Shown here in pieces: positions 30,215 to 39,768 of a DNA stretch of 64,000 nt. The position numbers and the translations under genes are program-made. The DNA comes from Lewinellaceae bacterium (lineage in GTDB: Bacteria; Bacteroidota; Bacteroidia; Chitinophagales; Saprospiraceae): contig JADJOD010000021.1 in NCBI GenBank assembly GCA_016713985.1, positions 1 to 64,000 on the forward strand. The letters run 5' to 3'. The notes under the pieces were generated by a model. The model was not told the DNA's origin, ran no database searches, and saw only the letters and a program-made list of their open reading frames with translations. Numbering within the stretch: the stretch's first letter is position 1; each line of letters begins with the position of its first letter.

Positions 30215-31249
30215 ATGAAAGAAGTCCACTACTCCGACTACCTGCAACTCGACAAAATACTCAACGCGCAAACCTTAGAGAGTGACCTGCAAGGGGCGCA
30301 TGCGCACGATGAAATGTTGTTTGTTATTATTCACCAGGCATACGAACTCTGGTTTAAACAGATATTGTTCGAAATTGACTCGGTGGCACAGATCATGAGC
30401 CAGCAGGTGATTAACGACAATTCGGCTGATTTACAGACGATTGTGCATCGTTTAAGCCGTATTGAAACGATCCTGAAAGTGGCCGTTCACCAGATTGACA
30501 TCATGGAAACGATGACTCCGATGGATTTTCTCGATTTTCGCGACTTCCTGCGCCCCGCTTCGGGTTTCCAAAGCTGGCAATTCAAGATGGCCGAAGCGAA
30601 ACTGGGTCTGCAATTTCCGGAACGATTTGGGCAAGCGTATTATATCTCCCAGTTGAGGCCGGAGCATGTAACCTTGATCAAAGACGTTGAAAAACAACCT
30701 TCTCTGCTGGATTTAGTCAATGAATGGCTGGCGCGAATGCCCTTTTTCGATCAGGACGCCAACTGGGTCAATTACCAGCCCCTGTTTCCCGCTTCCGGTG
30801 CAAAACACCCCTTTTGGCACGACTATTCAACCGTTTACGCCAACAGCCTGGTGGAAGGTGAACGGGGCAACCTTTCCCACTTTGAAAAAATGTTTTTTGA
30901 GGAGGAAAAATCGCCCGAACGCCGGCTGAGTGCCTGCGCTTGCCGTTCGGCCTTGTTCATTATGTTGTACCGGGGTTACCCGATGCTGCAACTCCCTTTT
31001 CAATTGCTCAACAACCTGCTCGAAATCGACGAACAATTGTCCACCTGGCGCTACCGGCATATGAATATGGTGACACGGATGATCGGCATCCGCACCGGAA
31101 CGGGGGGGTCCAGCGGCCGCGATTATTTAAAAGGCGCTTTGGATAAACACTACATTTTCAGAGAGATAGCCGCCTTGTCAAGTTATCTGATTGAGCGGAG
31201 AAAACTGCCGCAACTGAGCCGGGAACTGGAAGAAAGTTTAGGTTTTTAG
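30215..31249 (+). CDS. kynA: Tryptophan 2,3-dioxygenase
   Basis: 344 residues. The ATG at 30215 is the first after the G/C block; a longer frame runs back into that block but only as low-complexity sequence. The family motifs are present: HYSDYLQLDKIL at the start, AHDEMLFVIIHQAYELWFKQ near residue 30, and WRYRHMNMVTRMIG followed by TGTGGSSGRDYLK, whose His is the expected haem ligand. It opens the tryptophan ring with O2 to give N-formylkynurenine, the first step of the kynurenine pathway. It is somewhat longer than the well-studied Xanthomonas enzyme. No other kynurenine gene lies beside it. Confidence 0.93.
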   Translation: MKEVHYSDYLQLDKILNAQTLESDLQGAHAHDEMLFVIIHQAYELWFKQILFEIDSVAQIMSQQVINDNSADLQTIVHRLSRIETILKVAVHQIDIMETMTPMDFLDFRDFLRPASGFQSWQFKMAEAKLGLQFPERFGQAYYISQLRPEHVTLIKDVEKQPSLLDLVNEWLARMPFFDQDANWVNYQPLFPASGAKHPFWHDYSTVYANSLVEGERGNLSHFEKMFFEEEKSPERRLSACACRSALFIMLYRGYPMLQLPFQLLNNLLEIDEQLSTWRYRHMNMVTRMIGIRTGTGGSSGRDYLKGALDKHYIFREIAALSSYLIERRKLPQLSRELEESLGF

Positions 31250-31369
31250 GCGTTTTGTAAAAAAACGCGTACGGTTGATTTTTCAATTGCAGCATGGGCA
31301 TGCCTCAGTTATTTAAAGGCTAAAGTAGGGAGATAAAAAGGCTTCCCAAAACCTTACTCGCCCTGATTG

Positions 31370-33004
31370 TCAACGACCTGTTCTTAACCACGCTTCCGCT
31401 CCCCGCGCATTCAAACACCCCGCAGCCGTCAACGCCCCCTTTCGCGCCACCATCACGCCATACCGGATATCGTGGATACCGTCTTTGCTGTGCGCATCCG
31501 GGTTTATGCTGATCGGAATACCCAGCCGGGTGGCTTGTGGAATCAAGGTCCAGTCGATGTCTAAGCGATGCGGATTGGCATTCAATTCTATCGCCACTTT
31601 GTGCCGCACACAAGCTTCAAAAACGGCATCCCAATCCAGCGGATAACCTTCCCGGCTGAGCAAAAGCCGCCCGGTCGGATGGCCCAAAATGGTGGTGTAC
31701 GGATTTTCAATCGCCCGAAGGATACGTTCCGTCGCTTTTTCCCGGTTCATACGCAGGTTGGAGTGTACGGAGGCAATGACGAAGTCGAACTTTTTCAACA
31801 TATCTTCCTCATAATCAAGGTCGCCGTCGTTCAGAATATCACTTTCGATGCCTTTAAAAATGCGGAAAGGCGCCAGTTCGGCATTCAACGCATCTATTTC
31901 ATCCATTTGCGCCAACACCGGTCGGGTTTTAATCCGTTGGCATAAAACGCCGACTGGCTGTGGTCGGTTATGCCGATGTAAGTATACCCGGAGTTGCGCG
32001 TAGGTACACATGTCGCGCAGGTTGTGCAGCCCGTCGCTCCAGGTGGTGTGAACGTGCAGGACGCCTTTTATATCCTGGTCTGTGAGGAGTCCGGATATCT
32101 CCTGTTTAATGATTGCATGCTCCCGTAATTCAGGAATCACGTAAGGCAGGCCTACTTTTGCAAATACATCCTGTTCCTGCACCAGATTTTTAAAGTCCAC
32201 ACCGGGATTGGCCGTGGCGAGCGTTTCAACAAACTCCGGGCTGCCGGTATATTTGAACAATTTGGAGCCGAATTCCTCCGGCGTGCAACGGTGGATCAAT
32301 ACGGAAGAGTTGTTTTCAAGTCGTGCGTGGAACGACTGGCCTTCCTGTTTTTCAAACACAAGCGCTTCGCCGTCGAAAGCCGGCATCGGGTCGCCGTTGT
32401 ACGCCACCAGAATTTCCAGTTTGCTGACAACCGGGCAACAACGGCGCAGTTCGCCGACGTGCGCGACACGGGCGCCGGACAACTTGCCGGCAAGCCAGGT
32501 ACACACAAAATCGGCCTCTTCTTCTGCGGCGTCTAAGTGAAGTTTGTCGCGGCTTTTGAAAAAATATTCGAGTTTGTTTTTCAGATCCTCCTGGGTTTTC
32601 AGGCCGAAACCTTTAAACTCCACTAAGCGGTTTTCATTGCAGGCATACCACAATTCGCCGATACTTTCGATGCCCATGTCCTGCCAGACCACGCGGACTT
32701 TTTTTGGGCCGAATCCGTTGACTTCCAGCATTTCCACCACGCCGGGCGGGGTTTGGGCGCGGTATTTTTCGAGGGTGGCCATTTTACCGTTGCTCACCAG
32801 TTCACGAATTTTTCCGGCTATCGCCGGGCCGACACCTTTGATCGCCTTGATCTCCGTGTCCGGCATATCGGCCAGCGGCCGGTCGATTTTGCGCAGGTTG
32901 AGATAGGCATTGCGGTAGGAGCGAATGCGAAAATCGTCTTCCTCGTGCAATTCCATCAAATTGGCGAGTTCGTCGAATGCGTATGCGATTTGTTTGTTTG
33001 TCAT
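31370..33004 (-). CDS. polX: PolX-type protein: degenerate family X polymerase plus PHP nuclease
   Basis: 544 residues. Helix-hairpin-helix segments (IKGVGPAIAGKIREL, GFGPKKVRVVW) precede a family X nucleotidyltransferase domain in which the catalytic D-x-D is replaced by K-L-E (VSKLEILVA after HVGELRRC). The C-terminal PHP domain keeps its metal ligands: LHVHTTWSDG, ASVHS, GHPTGR, ELNANPHRLDI and INPDAHS. From about 32000 to 31922 the printed frame gives nonsense while another frame gives GYTYIGITDHSQSAF, the expected PHP motif, so two compensating base errors are likely. It probably works as a 3'-5' exonuclease or AP-site nuclease in base-excision repair rather than as a polymerase. Confidence 0.85.
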   Translation of the reverse strand: MTNKQIAYAFDELANLMELHEEDDFRIRSYRNAYLNLRKIDRPLADMPDTEIKAIKGVGPAIAGKIRELVSNGKMATLEKYRAQTPPGVVEMLEVNGFGPKKVRVVWQDMGIESIGELWYACNENRLVEFKGFGLKTQEDLKNKLEYFFKSRDKLHLDAAEEEADFVCTWLAGKLSGARVAHVGELRRCCPVVSKLEILVAYNGDPMPAFDGEALVFEKQEGQSFHARLENNSSVLIHRCTPEEFGSKLFKYTGSPEFVETLATANPGVDFKNLVQEQDVFAKVGLPYVIPELREHAIIKQEISGLLTDQDIKGVLHVHTTWSDGLHNLRDMCTYAQLRVYLHRHNRPQPVGVLCQRIKTRPVLAQMDEIDALNAELAPFRIFKGIESDILNDGDLDYEEDMLKKFDFVIASVHSNLRMNREKATERILRAIENPYTTILGHPTGRLLLSREGYPLDWDAVFEACVRHKVAIELNANPHRLDIDWTLIPQATRLGIPISINPDAHSKDGIHDIRYGVMVARKGALTAAGCLNARGAEAWLRTGR

Positions 33005-33057
33005 TCAGATCATGTTGTAATCAGGGGCATTAGGTCATTTGCACTCAAAAGAATGAC

Positions 33058-34305
33058 TTATTGACGTAATGAATTAATGACGAAATACATCTCAATTTCC
33101 CCGACGTGTTTTGCTTCGAAACGCCCCCGGTAGATACATTCAAAATCGTTTTTGATGTGCGCGTAAGTCGCTTCGGAAATATTGATCCGGTCCGGTTCGC
33201 AGAGTTGTTCCATCCGGGCGGCGATATTGACCGTTTCGCCCCAAATATCGTAAGCGATTTTGCTGCTGCCAACCACTCCGGTTACCACCGGACCGGTGTG
33301 AATGCCGATCCGCAGGTCGAAGGGGTAGCCGAATTGCGCCAGTTTTTTTTCGCGCTGACTGGCGGTAAAGCGCCTGATTTCCAGGGCTGCGGCCAGGACC
33401 TTGCACACATGATCGGGCGTGGGGACCGGGATACCTCCGGCGCACATGTAACTGTCGCCGATGGTTTTGATTTTTTCCAGGCCGTGCCGCGCGACAATTT
33501 CGTCGAAAGCCCGGAAGTAGAAATCGATCTGTTCAACCAATTCTTCGGCGGTCAGGGTGCGGGCAAAGGCGGAGAAACCCACAAAATCGGTGAACATCAC
33601 GGTGGCGACCGGGTAACTTTTGGCCTGCACGACGCCATTTTCTTTTAATTCGTGGGCGGTTTCCGCAGGCAGGATGTCGAGCAACAGGTTGTCGGCCTTT
33701 TCGTGTTCCGCCTGTACGAGGGCCAGCAGGGAGGCTTTGTTTTTTAAAAAACCTTCCATGAGGAAATAGGCGACAGCCGCGGTGAAGGCAAAATTGAACT
33801 CAAAAAACAACAGGTGCACTTCCGGGGGCAAGTTGTTGGGCGCGGGCCGGGTATTGTACTCCCAGATCCCTGCGATCAAAAGTGCGGCGAGATAGGCAAA
33901 AAATGCTTTTCGGGCTGTGCGCAGGCTGGCAAACATCAGGGTGCCGAGCGGCGCCAGAAAAGCCGCCAGCACCACACCGCTTCCGCTGCTGAATCCGCCG
34001 TGGGTGATCTGTGCCACCAAAGGCAGGGCTATGGTCAGGGAGGTCTGGATATTCCGGAATAAACGAAAACTTCCATTTACCTTGAAATACAACAGATTAG
34101 CCGTGCTGGCGAGAAAATATGCCGCGGTGGTCCACCAGGTAAAATGTTCGCCAAAAAGGTAAAAAGCCAGGTTGTAAGTGAAGTCCAACAACGTGATCAG
34201 GACGATGATCGTCAGGGCGAGCGTGCGATGCTCAATTTCTTCGGGAGTCAGGTGTTGGAACCCGAAATGTTTGCTGAAGATCTTTTTCAAACTGGCCGGC
34301 AGCAT
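33058..34305 (-). CDS. Membrane-bound class III adenylate/guanylate cyclase
   Basis: 415 residues. Five or six hydrophobic helices (about 28-180) form a membrane sensor region, then a short linker with LLLDILPAETAHELKENG, typical before cyclase domains, and the catalytic domain (about 232-405). Metal-binding aspartates are in TVMFTDFVGFSAF and KIKTIGDSYMCAGG; the transition-state Asn and Arg fit YDIWGETVNIAARM. It makes cAMP (or cGMP) as a homodimer. It lies between gldC and polX on one strand with short gaps. The signal sensed is unknown. Confidence 0.9.
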   Translation of the reverse strand: MLPASLKKIFSKHFGFQHLTPEEIEHRTLALTIIVLITLLDFTYNLAFYLFGEHFTWWTTAAYFLASTANLLYFKVNGSFRLFRNIQTSLTIALPLVAQITHGGFSSGSGVVLAAFLAPLGTLMFASLRTARKAFFAYLAALLIAGIWEYNTRPAPNNLPPEVHLLFFEFNFAFTAAVAYFLMEGFLKNKASLLALVQAEHEKADNLLLDILPAETAHELKENGVVQAKSYPVATVMFTDFVGFSAFARTLTAEELVEQIDFYFRAFDEIVARHGLEKIKTIGDSYMCAGGIPVPTPDHVCKVLAAALEIRRFTASQREKKLAQFGYPFDLRIGIHTGPVVTGVVGSSKIAYDIWGETVNIAARMEQLCEPDRINISEATYAHIKNDFECIYRGRFEAKHVGEIEMYFVINSLRQ

Positions 34306-34333
34306 AAGGCAAACTTACAAAAACATGGTTTGA

Positions 34334-34690
34334 TCACGAGGATTTGGGTACAATCTCGGTTTTTTCTCCAAAGTAATGCGCGAATTTGGCCAAGTCTTCC
34401 GCAAGGTCTTTGTTTTGGGTGGCCTTGAGATAGCTTTGCCCCAGCGAACGGAGCACCTGATATACGAAGCGATCCATTTCAACGACCTGCATCTCCTTGG
34501 TCCACAGGTCGATACGCAAGGTGTCGCGGTGTTCTTTGTCGAACAGGGCAACAGCCATGGCTTTACACTCGTCCATCCGGCCGTTGTTGCGGTCGCTGGC
34601 GGCCCATTCGATTTTTACCGGCACATTTTCGGCGTTTAATCCTACCCGGATGGTAATATCACTCGATTTGACGATTTCGTTGGATTCCAT
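34334..34690 (-). CDS. gldC: Gliding motility protein GldC
   Basis: 118 residues, the usual GldC length. The core TLRIDLWTKEMQVVEMDRF is highly typical of the family, as is the C-terminal HYFGEKTEI. In Flavobacterium GldC is a cytoplasmic protein linked to gliding; its exact role is unclear. Its presence fits an organism with the T9SS and gliding apparatus. The cyclase gene starts 28 bases downstream. Confidence 0.88.
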   Translation of the reverse strand: MESNEIVKSSDITIRVGLNAENVPVKIEWAASDRNNGRMDECKAMAVALFDKEHRDTLRIDLWTKEMQVVEMDRFVYQVLRSLGQSYLKATQNKDLAEDLAKFAHYFGEKTEIVPKSS

Positions 34691-34722
34691 TATTTCAAAA
34701 AAATTGTTTCAAAAAAGCGCTG

Positions 34723-34730
34723 CAAAGCTA
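34723..34730 (-). promoter_or_regulatory. Candidate -7 box TAGCTTTG for gldC
   Basis: An exact TAnnTTTG match on the minus strand, 33 bases before the gldC start. It lies back-to-back with a matching box for the divergent nuclease gene. No clear -33 TTG. Confidence 0.45.
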
Positions 34731-34751
34731 AGGCAAAAAGGTTGAAGCGCC

Positions 34752-34759
34752 TACTTTTG
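34752..34759 (+). promoter_or_regulatory. Candidate -7 box TACTTTTG for the PD-(D/E)XK nuclease gene
   Basis: An exact TAnnTTTG match on the plus strand, 26 bases before the ATG at 34785. It is only 21 bases from the divergent gldC box, so the two promoters may interfere. Confidence 0.45.
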
Positions 34760-34784
34760 CATAAAAGCGCTGCCCGTAAAACAG

Positions 34785-37536
34785 ATGTTTCAACTGCATT
34801 TTTGCCAGGATTTTGACGGACCGGTTATAACGCCGAAACCTTCCGTCAGTTGCGGCATTTTTTATGCCGGTCCGAAAAAATTGTTGCAATGGCTGGAACA
34901 TCAGCTCGGCCTGAGCGGCTACCCGGAAAATACCAACTACCTGCGTATCGAATTGTACCGCCAGGCGCTCGGCCAACACCTTGCCGAATGTGAGCAACAA
35001 CCCTTGTTCGCCGGACTGCCTTTTTACGAACGCTCTTACAAAGCCGACCGCTTCGCTACCGCTGCCGCTTTGCTGGACCGGCGCGACGAACTTCTGCTCG
35101 CCGGCTGGAATTTTGCCCGTTCGGAAGGCCAGCTACCCCGGCTCCAAAGCCTGGCTGCCGTCGAACAACTGTTTAAAAACAAAATTTCGGATACCGACCT
35201 TTCCAGCCTGGCAAACGGTTATGCAGATCGTTTTATTCAGGTATTGGAGGCGCTTCCCAATGGTAATATTCCGCTTGAAAAGGTGTTTTTATACGAACCG
35301 GATAATTTACAAACCCCTCCTGTTCAACGTTTAATAAAAATATTCAGGTCGAAAAACATCGAAGTAGCGGAAGTGACAGCAAACTGTTCGGCGCCGGAGG
35401 AGACGGACCTGGGCAAACTGCAAAGAAAACTTTCTCTTTTTTCCGGACTCCGGCCCGACACGATGGGTGAAACGATGCCACCTGCCTCCGGAGCAGGCAA
35501 CGACGGCAGCCTTTACATCCTGCGCGCCCGGCGCGACAGCGATGCCGCTGCCTGCCTGGCCAAATTGTTGAAAGACAACCCGGCGTTGCATCCCGCCATC
35601 CTGATTCCGGAAATGAACCTCACGCTGGAACGCGCACTGGTTTTGGAGGGTTTCCCGGCTATGGGCGTTTTATCGGCATCCTTAGCCAGACCCTCCCTCC
35701 AGGTGCTCAAACTCGCCCCCGTGTTTTTGTGGGAACCGGTAGATGTGTTCAAAATCATGGAATTTGCCACCCTGGCGGTAAAACCCTTAGACGGAGGACT
35801 TGCCCTCGAAATAGCCCGGGTAATGGCAGAAAAACCGGGCTTGTTCAGGCGACACCTGGTTTGCTGCGGTATATGGGTATCTCGAACGGGGAGAAGTGCC
35901 GGAAGCAGCGCGGGAACAGTACGAGTTCTGGTTCGGCCGGCGGCGTTATCCGGCAACTACAACCGCTCCCAAAAGGGACGCCGTTGTACTGTATGCCTAT
36001 CTCCAGGAATGGGCCATCGATCGTTTTGAAGAATCGGACAAAACGGATACCTCCCTGCTCGTGCTGGCAGAACAGGCGCGCCGGATCAGAGAATTGCTGG
36101 AAGCCTTGCCGGAACAACGGATCACCTTTCTCGAACTCGAACGGATTGTGCGCACGATATATGAACCTTCGCCGGTGCAACTCGGCCCGGCAGAAGTTGG
36201 CAGGTTCGAATTTTTTCACAATCCCGGAGCGATGGCCGCCCCGTCAGAATCGCTGATCTGGTGGAATTGCCTGTTTGACAACCGAACACCGGGACCGGAT
36301 AATTGGCGGACGGATGAGCGAGAATATCTTGACCATCAAGGTATTGTGTTGAATACGCCGCAAAAGGAAAGCCGGCTGAATATGCTTCGGCAACTTCGCC
36401 CCGTGCTGCAAACAGCCCGGCGCCTTGTATTGGTTGTACCCGAACAGGCCGACGGAGCCGAAGCCGTGCCGGGATTACTCCTGGGCGATATCGAAGCGGC
36501 ACTGCCGCATTACCGGCAGTTTACGTATCATCTGGACGATGAAAAAGACAGGGAACGGCTGTCGGCGCATCTTGCCATTGCCGCACCGGTTTCACTGCCT
36601 GTCCGGCAAAGCGGCCGCACCCGGCCCCAGATTCGTATTTCACGGCCGGAATTGCTGGATGATAGCGAATATGAAACGGCTACTAATTTAGACAGCTTGT
36701 TTTATTACCCGCACCGGTGGTTTTTCCGGCAAAAACTCCGGCTTTACCCGGCCAGCCTGCTGAGTGTGACGGGGGATAATACCCTGCTGGGCAGCCTGGC
36801 GCATCGGTTTTTCGAAAAATTGCTGAAGGAGGACCTCGTTGGGCTCGACCGCCGTGGTATTCAGGAATGGGTGGATGCCCAGGCAGGCGATTTGTTGCCC
36901 CGGGAAGGCGCGACGATGTTGCTCTACGGCCGGGAACCCGAACGCAACGCATTTTTGAACCGGGTGAAAAATGCCGCCTGGAGTCTTGTCTCTCTGCTGC
37001 GGTCGAATGGCTGGCTGGTGGCGCATACCGAACTGGACCTGGAGGGGAATTTTGTATCCGTTCCGGTGCGGGGCAAGGCCGATCTTGTGTTGCGCCGGGG
37101 CGACGAGTGGGCCATCGTCGATCTGAAATGGAGCGGAGCCAAACGCCGTAAAGAATTGATACAGAATGGCGAAGACCTTCAATTGGTGCTTTACGCAAAA
37201 CTGCTGCCCCCTCCGGAACAATGGCCGCATACCGCGTATTTTATACTGGATGAAGGAAAAATGATCGCCCGCAACCCGGCAGCGTTTAAAGAGGCGATTG
37301 TCGCCGGGAAAGGCGCGGAGGATCACGCGCCCTTGTGTGCAGCCATTTATGAAAAAATGGAAAAAACCTTTGCCTGGCGCCTCGATCAAATCAGGAAAGG
37401 TATACTCGAATTGCGCACTTCCCGTACGGCGTCCGAACTGGATGCGATTTATGAAAGCGCATTGCTGGACCTGCTGGAAATGAAAACGGAAGATGCGCGT
37501 TGGGACGATTACCGGACCCTGCTCACCGGAGTCTGA
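34785..37536 (+). CDS. AddB-like PD-(D/E)XK nuclease (one frameshift)
   Basis: About 917 residues once a one-base break near 35850 is corrected; there the first frame goes to nonsense and the next continues with WFAAVYGYLERGEVPEA. The N-terminal about 600 residues look like the helicase-like, motor-dead part of AddB-type proteins (SLYILRARRDSDAAACLAKLL, ILIPEMNLTLERAL). The C-terminus has the nuclease motif: GKADLVLRRGDEWAIVDLKW, then a QLVLYAKLL segment. Such proteins process double-strand breaks with an AddA/UvrD-like helicase, but no such partner is adjacent. An iron-sulfur cluster is not evident. Confidence 0.78.
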
Positions 37537-37537
37537 A

Positions 37538-37864
37538 TTACTGCGAAACGGGCGCCAGTTTCAATTCCAGACCTTCCATTTCTTCCCGGATTTTCAACTG
37601 GCAGCCCAACCGGCTGTTTTCCCGTACAAAAAAGGCCTGATCGAGCATGGCCAGTTCGTCGTCGGTGGGTTCAGGCAACTCATGTTGGCTGAGCACGTAT
37701 ACATGGCAGGACGCACACAGGGCCATGCCGCCGCAAGTCCCCTCCACAGGCAGTTCATAAGATTTGCATAACTCCATGACACTCATGCCCATATCGGTTG
37801 GAGCATCCAGGTCGTGGCGTTGATCGTCGCGGTCGAAAACGGTAATTATTACGGTATCCTTCAT
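37538..37864 (-). CDS. [2Fe-2S] ferredoxin, adrenodoxin type
   Basis: 108 residues. Cluster ligands are visible as C-x4-C-x2-C (GTCGGMALCASCHVYVL, Cys 44, 49 and 52) and a fourth Cys in SRLGCQLKI (about 88). It carries single electrons in the cytoplasm. The gene follows the FNR-type reductase gene by 33 bases on the same strand, so the two products are probably redox partners. The acceptor is unknown. It ends one base from the convergent nuclease gene. Confidence 0.9.
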   Translation of the reverse strand: MKDTVIITVFDRDDQRHDLDAPTDMGMSVMELCKSYELPVEGTCGGMALCASCHVYVLSQHELPEPTDDELAMLDQAFFVRENSRLGCQLKIREEMEGLELKLAPVSQ

Positions 37865-37897
37865 GTGGGTATACAGGGAGGCGAAATGGGTGGGTGG

Positions 37898-38917
37898 TTA
37901 CAGCGACAATCCTTCGATTCCGGTCACCGTGGTGTACTTAAACGACAATTTCTGGTCCGGCCGGGCCATCTTAAATGCGGACTGGCAAGCCAGCGTGGCT
38001 TCGTGGAAACCACACAGGATCAGTTTTAGTTTGCCCGGATAAGTATTGATGTCGCCGATGGCGTAAATGCCCGGCACATTGGTGCTGTAATCCAGAGTGT
38101 TTACCTCGATGGCGCCTTTGTCCACAGCGAGCCCCCAGTCGGCGATGGGACCCAGTTTGGGGGTCAGTCCGAACAGCGGCACAAAATAGTCGGTGTTCAG
38201 GGTGAACTCGCCGTCCGTATCGTGTTGAATCACAACGCTGTCAAGTTTGCCGTTGCCGTTCAGGCCGACAACCTGGGCATTGGTGATCAGTTTTATTTTT
38301 CCCGATTTGGCGAGTTCCAGTACTTTTTCCACGCTGTCCGGCGCGCCGCGGAATTCGGTCCTGCGGTGTACAAGCGAAAGTTCGTGCGCCACGTCGGAGA
38401 GATAAATAGCCCAATCGAGGGCGGAATCGCCGCCACCGGCGATGACCACATTGCGGTTTTTGAAAAACTCCGGATTTCGTACAAAATACTCGACACCCTT
38501 GTCCTCAAAATATTCAATATTGGCGATCGGTGGCTTGCGGGGTTCGAAACAACCCAAACCACCGGCAACAAAAATAACCGGCGCGATGTGTTTTGTGCCT
38601 TGTGAAGAGGTCACACACCAGCGCCCATCTGCTTGTTTTTCAACGTTTTCTGCGCGTTCTCCGAGGGTGAACCCGGGGTTGAACGGGAGAATTTGTTCCA
38701 TCAGATTTTTTACCAGATCGCCGGCCAGAACGCTGGGGTACCCCGGAATGTCGTAAATGGGTTTTTTCGGATAGATCTCCATCAGCTGACCGCCGGGGTG
38801 GGGTAGCACGTCGATCAAATGGCAACGCATTTTTAACAAGCCGGCTTCGAACACGGCGAACAGTCCGACCGGACCGGCGCCGATAATAACAATGTCGGTT
38901 TCTATGATTTTATCCAT
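37898..38917 (-). CDS. Ferredoxin-NAD(P)+ reductase, thioredoxin-reductase-like type
   Basis: 339 residues from the ATG at 38917; the open frame upstream is not coding. The FAD-binding motif is VIIGAGPVGLFAVFEAG near the start, the NAD(P)H motif VVIAGGGDSALDWAIYL in the middle, and GIYAIGDINTYPGK the second FAD contact. The redox-active CxxC of true thioredoxin reductases is missing, which marks the type-2 FNR subfamily. It should reduce or be reduced by the adjacent ferredoxin. Confidence 0.9.
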   Translation of the reverse strand: MDKIIETDIVIIGAGPVGLFAVFEAGLLKMRCHLIDVLPHPGGQLMEIYPKKPIYDIPGYPSVLAGDLVKNLMEQILPFNPGFTLGERAENVEKQADGRWCVTSSQGTKHIAPVIFVAGGLGCFEPRKPPIANIEYFEDKGVEYFVRNPEFFKNRNVVIAGGGDSALDWAIYLSDVAHELSLVHRRTEFRGAPDSVEKVLELAKSGKIKLITNAQVVGLNGNGKLDSVVIQHDTDGEFTLNTDYFVPLFGLTPKLGPIADWGLAVDKGAIEVNTLDYSTNVPGIYAIGDINTYPGKLKLILCGFHEATLACQSAFKMARPDQKLSFKYTTVTGIEGLSL

Positions 38918-38946
38918 AATAACGAGAGCAACGCTCGCAAAAACAG

Positions 38947-39729
38947 TTATTTTCCTGTAAAGTTCGCCTTCCTTTTTTCCAGGAATGCCGAAGCGCCTTC
39001 GCGAAAATCTTCGGTGCCGCAACACTCGCCAAAAGCGTCCACTTCTTTCCAGAACCCGTCGAGGCCTTCTTCGAAGTACGCGTTTACACTTTCGATGACC
39101 CGTGCAACGGCTACCGGGGCTTTACCGGCAATTTTTTCGATGATTTCGCGCGCCTTTTCAATTTCAGCGCCCGAAGGTACGACGTGGTTGACCAGCCCGG
39201 ATTGACGCGCGTCATCTGCGTTCATGATATCTGCCGTCAGCAGCAGTTCCATTGCTTTGGTTTTGCCGATATACTGGATCAGCCGCTGCGTGCCGCCGTA
39301 ACCGGGGATCAGCCCGAGGTTCACTTCCGGCTGGCCGAACTTCGCTTTTTCCCCGGCGACCCGGAGGTGACAAGCCATGGCCAGTTCGCAGCCGCCGCCC
39401 AGCGCAAAACCGTTGACCGCCGCCACGACGGGCCGGGGAAAACGTTCGATAAGAAAAAAGACATCTTGTCCACGTTTGGCGAATTTCATGCCTTCGGCCG
39501 GACTGAGGTCCTTAAATTCGGTGATATCGGCGCCGGCTACAAATGCTTTTTCACCTGCGCCGGTGATAATGATGCCCTTCAGACCTTCGATGTTGTACGC
39601 ATCTTCCCCGAAAAACTGCTGCAATTCGAGTATCGTCTGCGTATTCAGGGCATTCAGCGCTTTTTCCCGGCTGATGGTGACGAGGGCGATACCGTTTTCG
39701 ACGGCGATCTGTAAGTTTTCGTACGACAT
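38947..39729 (-). CDS. Enoyl-CoA hydratase/isomerase (crotonase family)
   Basis: 260 residues, standard size. The oxyanion-hole motifs KAFVAGADITEF and VNGFALGGGCELAMACHLRV are present. Catalytic glutamates fit the positions in GGGCELA and FGQPEVNLGLIPGYGGTQ. This is the hydratase arrangement (two Glu), fitting addition of water to 2-enoyl-CoA in beta-oxidation or butyrate-type metabolism. The gene is 29 bases upstream of the FNR gene and 39 downstream of the acyltransferase gene, in one run. Confidence 0.92.
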   Translation of the reverse strand: MSYENLQIAVENGIALVTISREKALNALNTQTILELQQFFGEDAYNIEGLKGIIITGAGEKAFVAGADITEFKDLSPAEGMKFAKRGQDVFFLIERFPRPVVAAVNGFALGGGCELAMACHLRVAGEKAKFGQPEVNLGLIPGYGGTQRLIQYIGKTKAMELLLTADIMNADDARQSGLVNHVVPSGAEIEKAREIIEKIAGKAPVAVARVIESVNAYFEEGLDGFWKEVDAFGECCGTEDFREGASAFLEKRKANFTGK

Positions 39730-39768
39730 GGATTTCGATATTTTTCTGAACAGTCAAATTTGATACAA

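Noticed and set aside
28645..30271. Very long open frames on both strands through the G/C block (up to about 520 codons, or fused to the dioxygenase gene)
   Set aside because: Stop codons need A and T, which the block lacks; products are Gly/Pro/Arg/Ala strings. The dioxygenase starts at 30215.
31250..31268. Short GCGTTTT/AAAACGC stem after the dioxygenase gene as a terminator
   Set aside because: Only seven base pairs, mostly A-T, and no T run after it.
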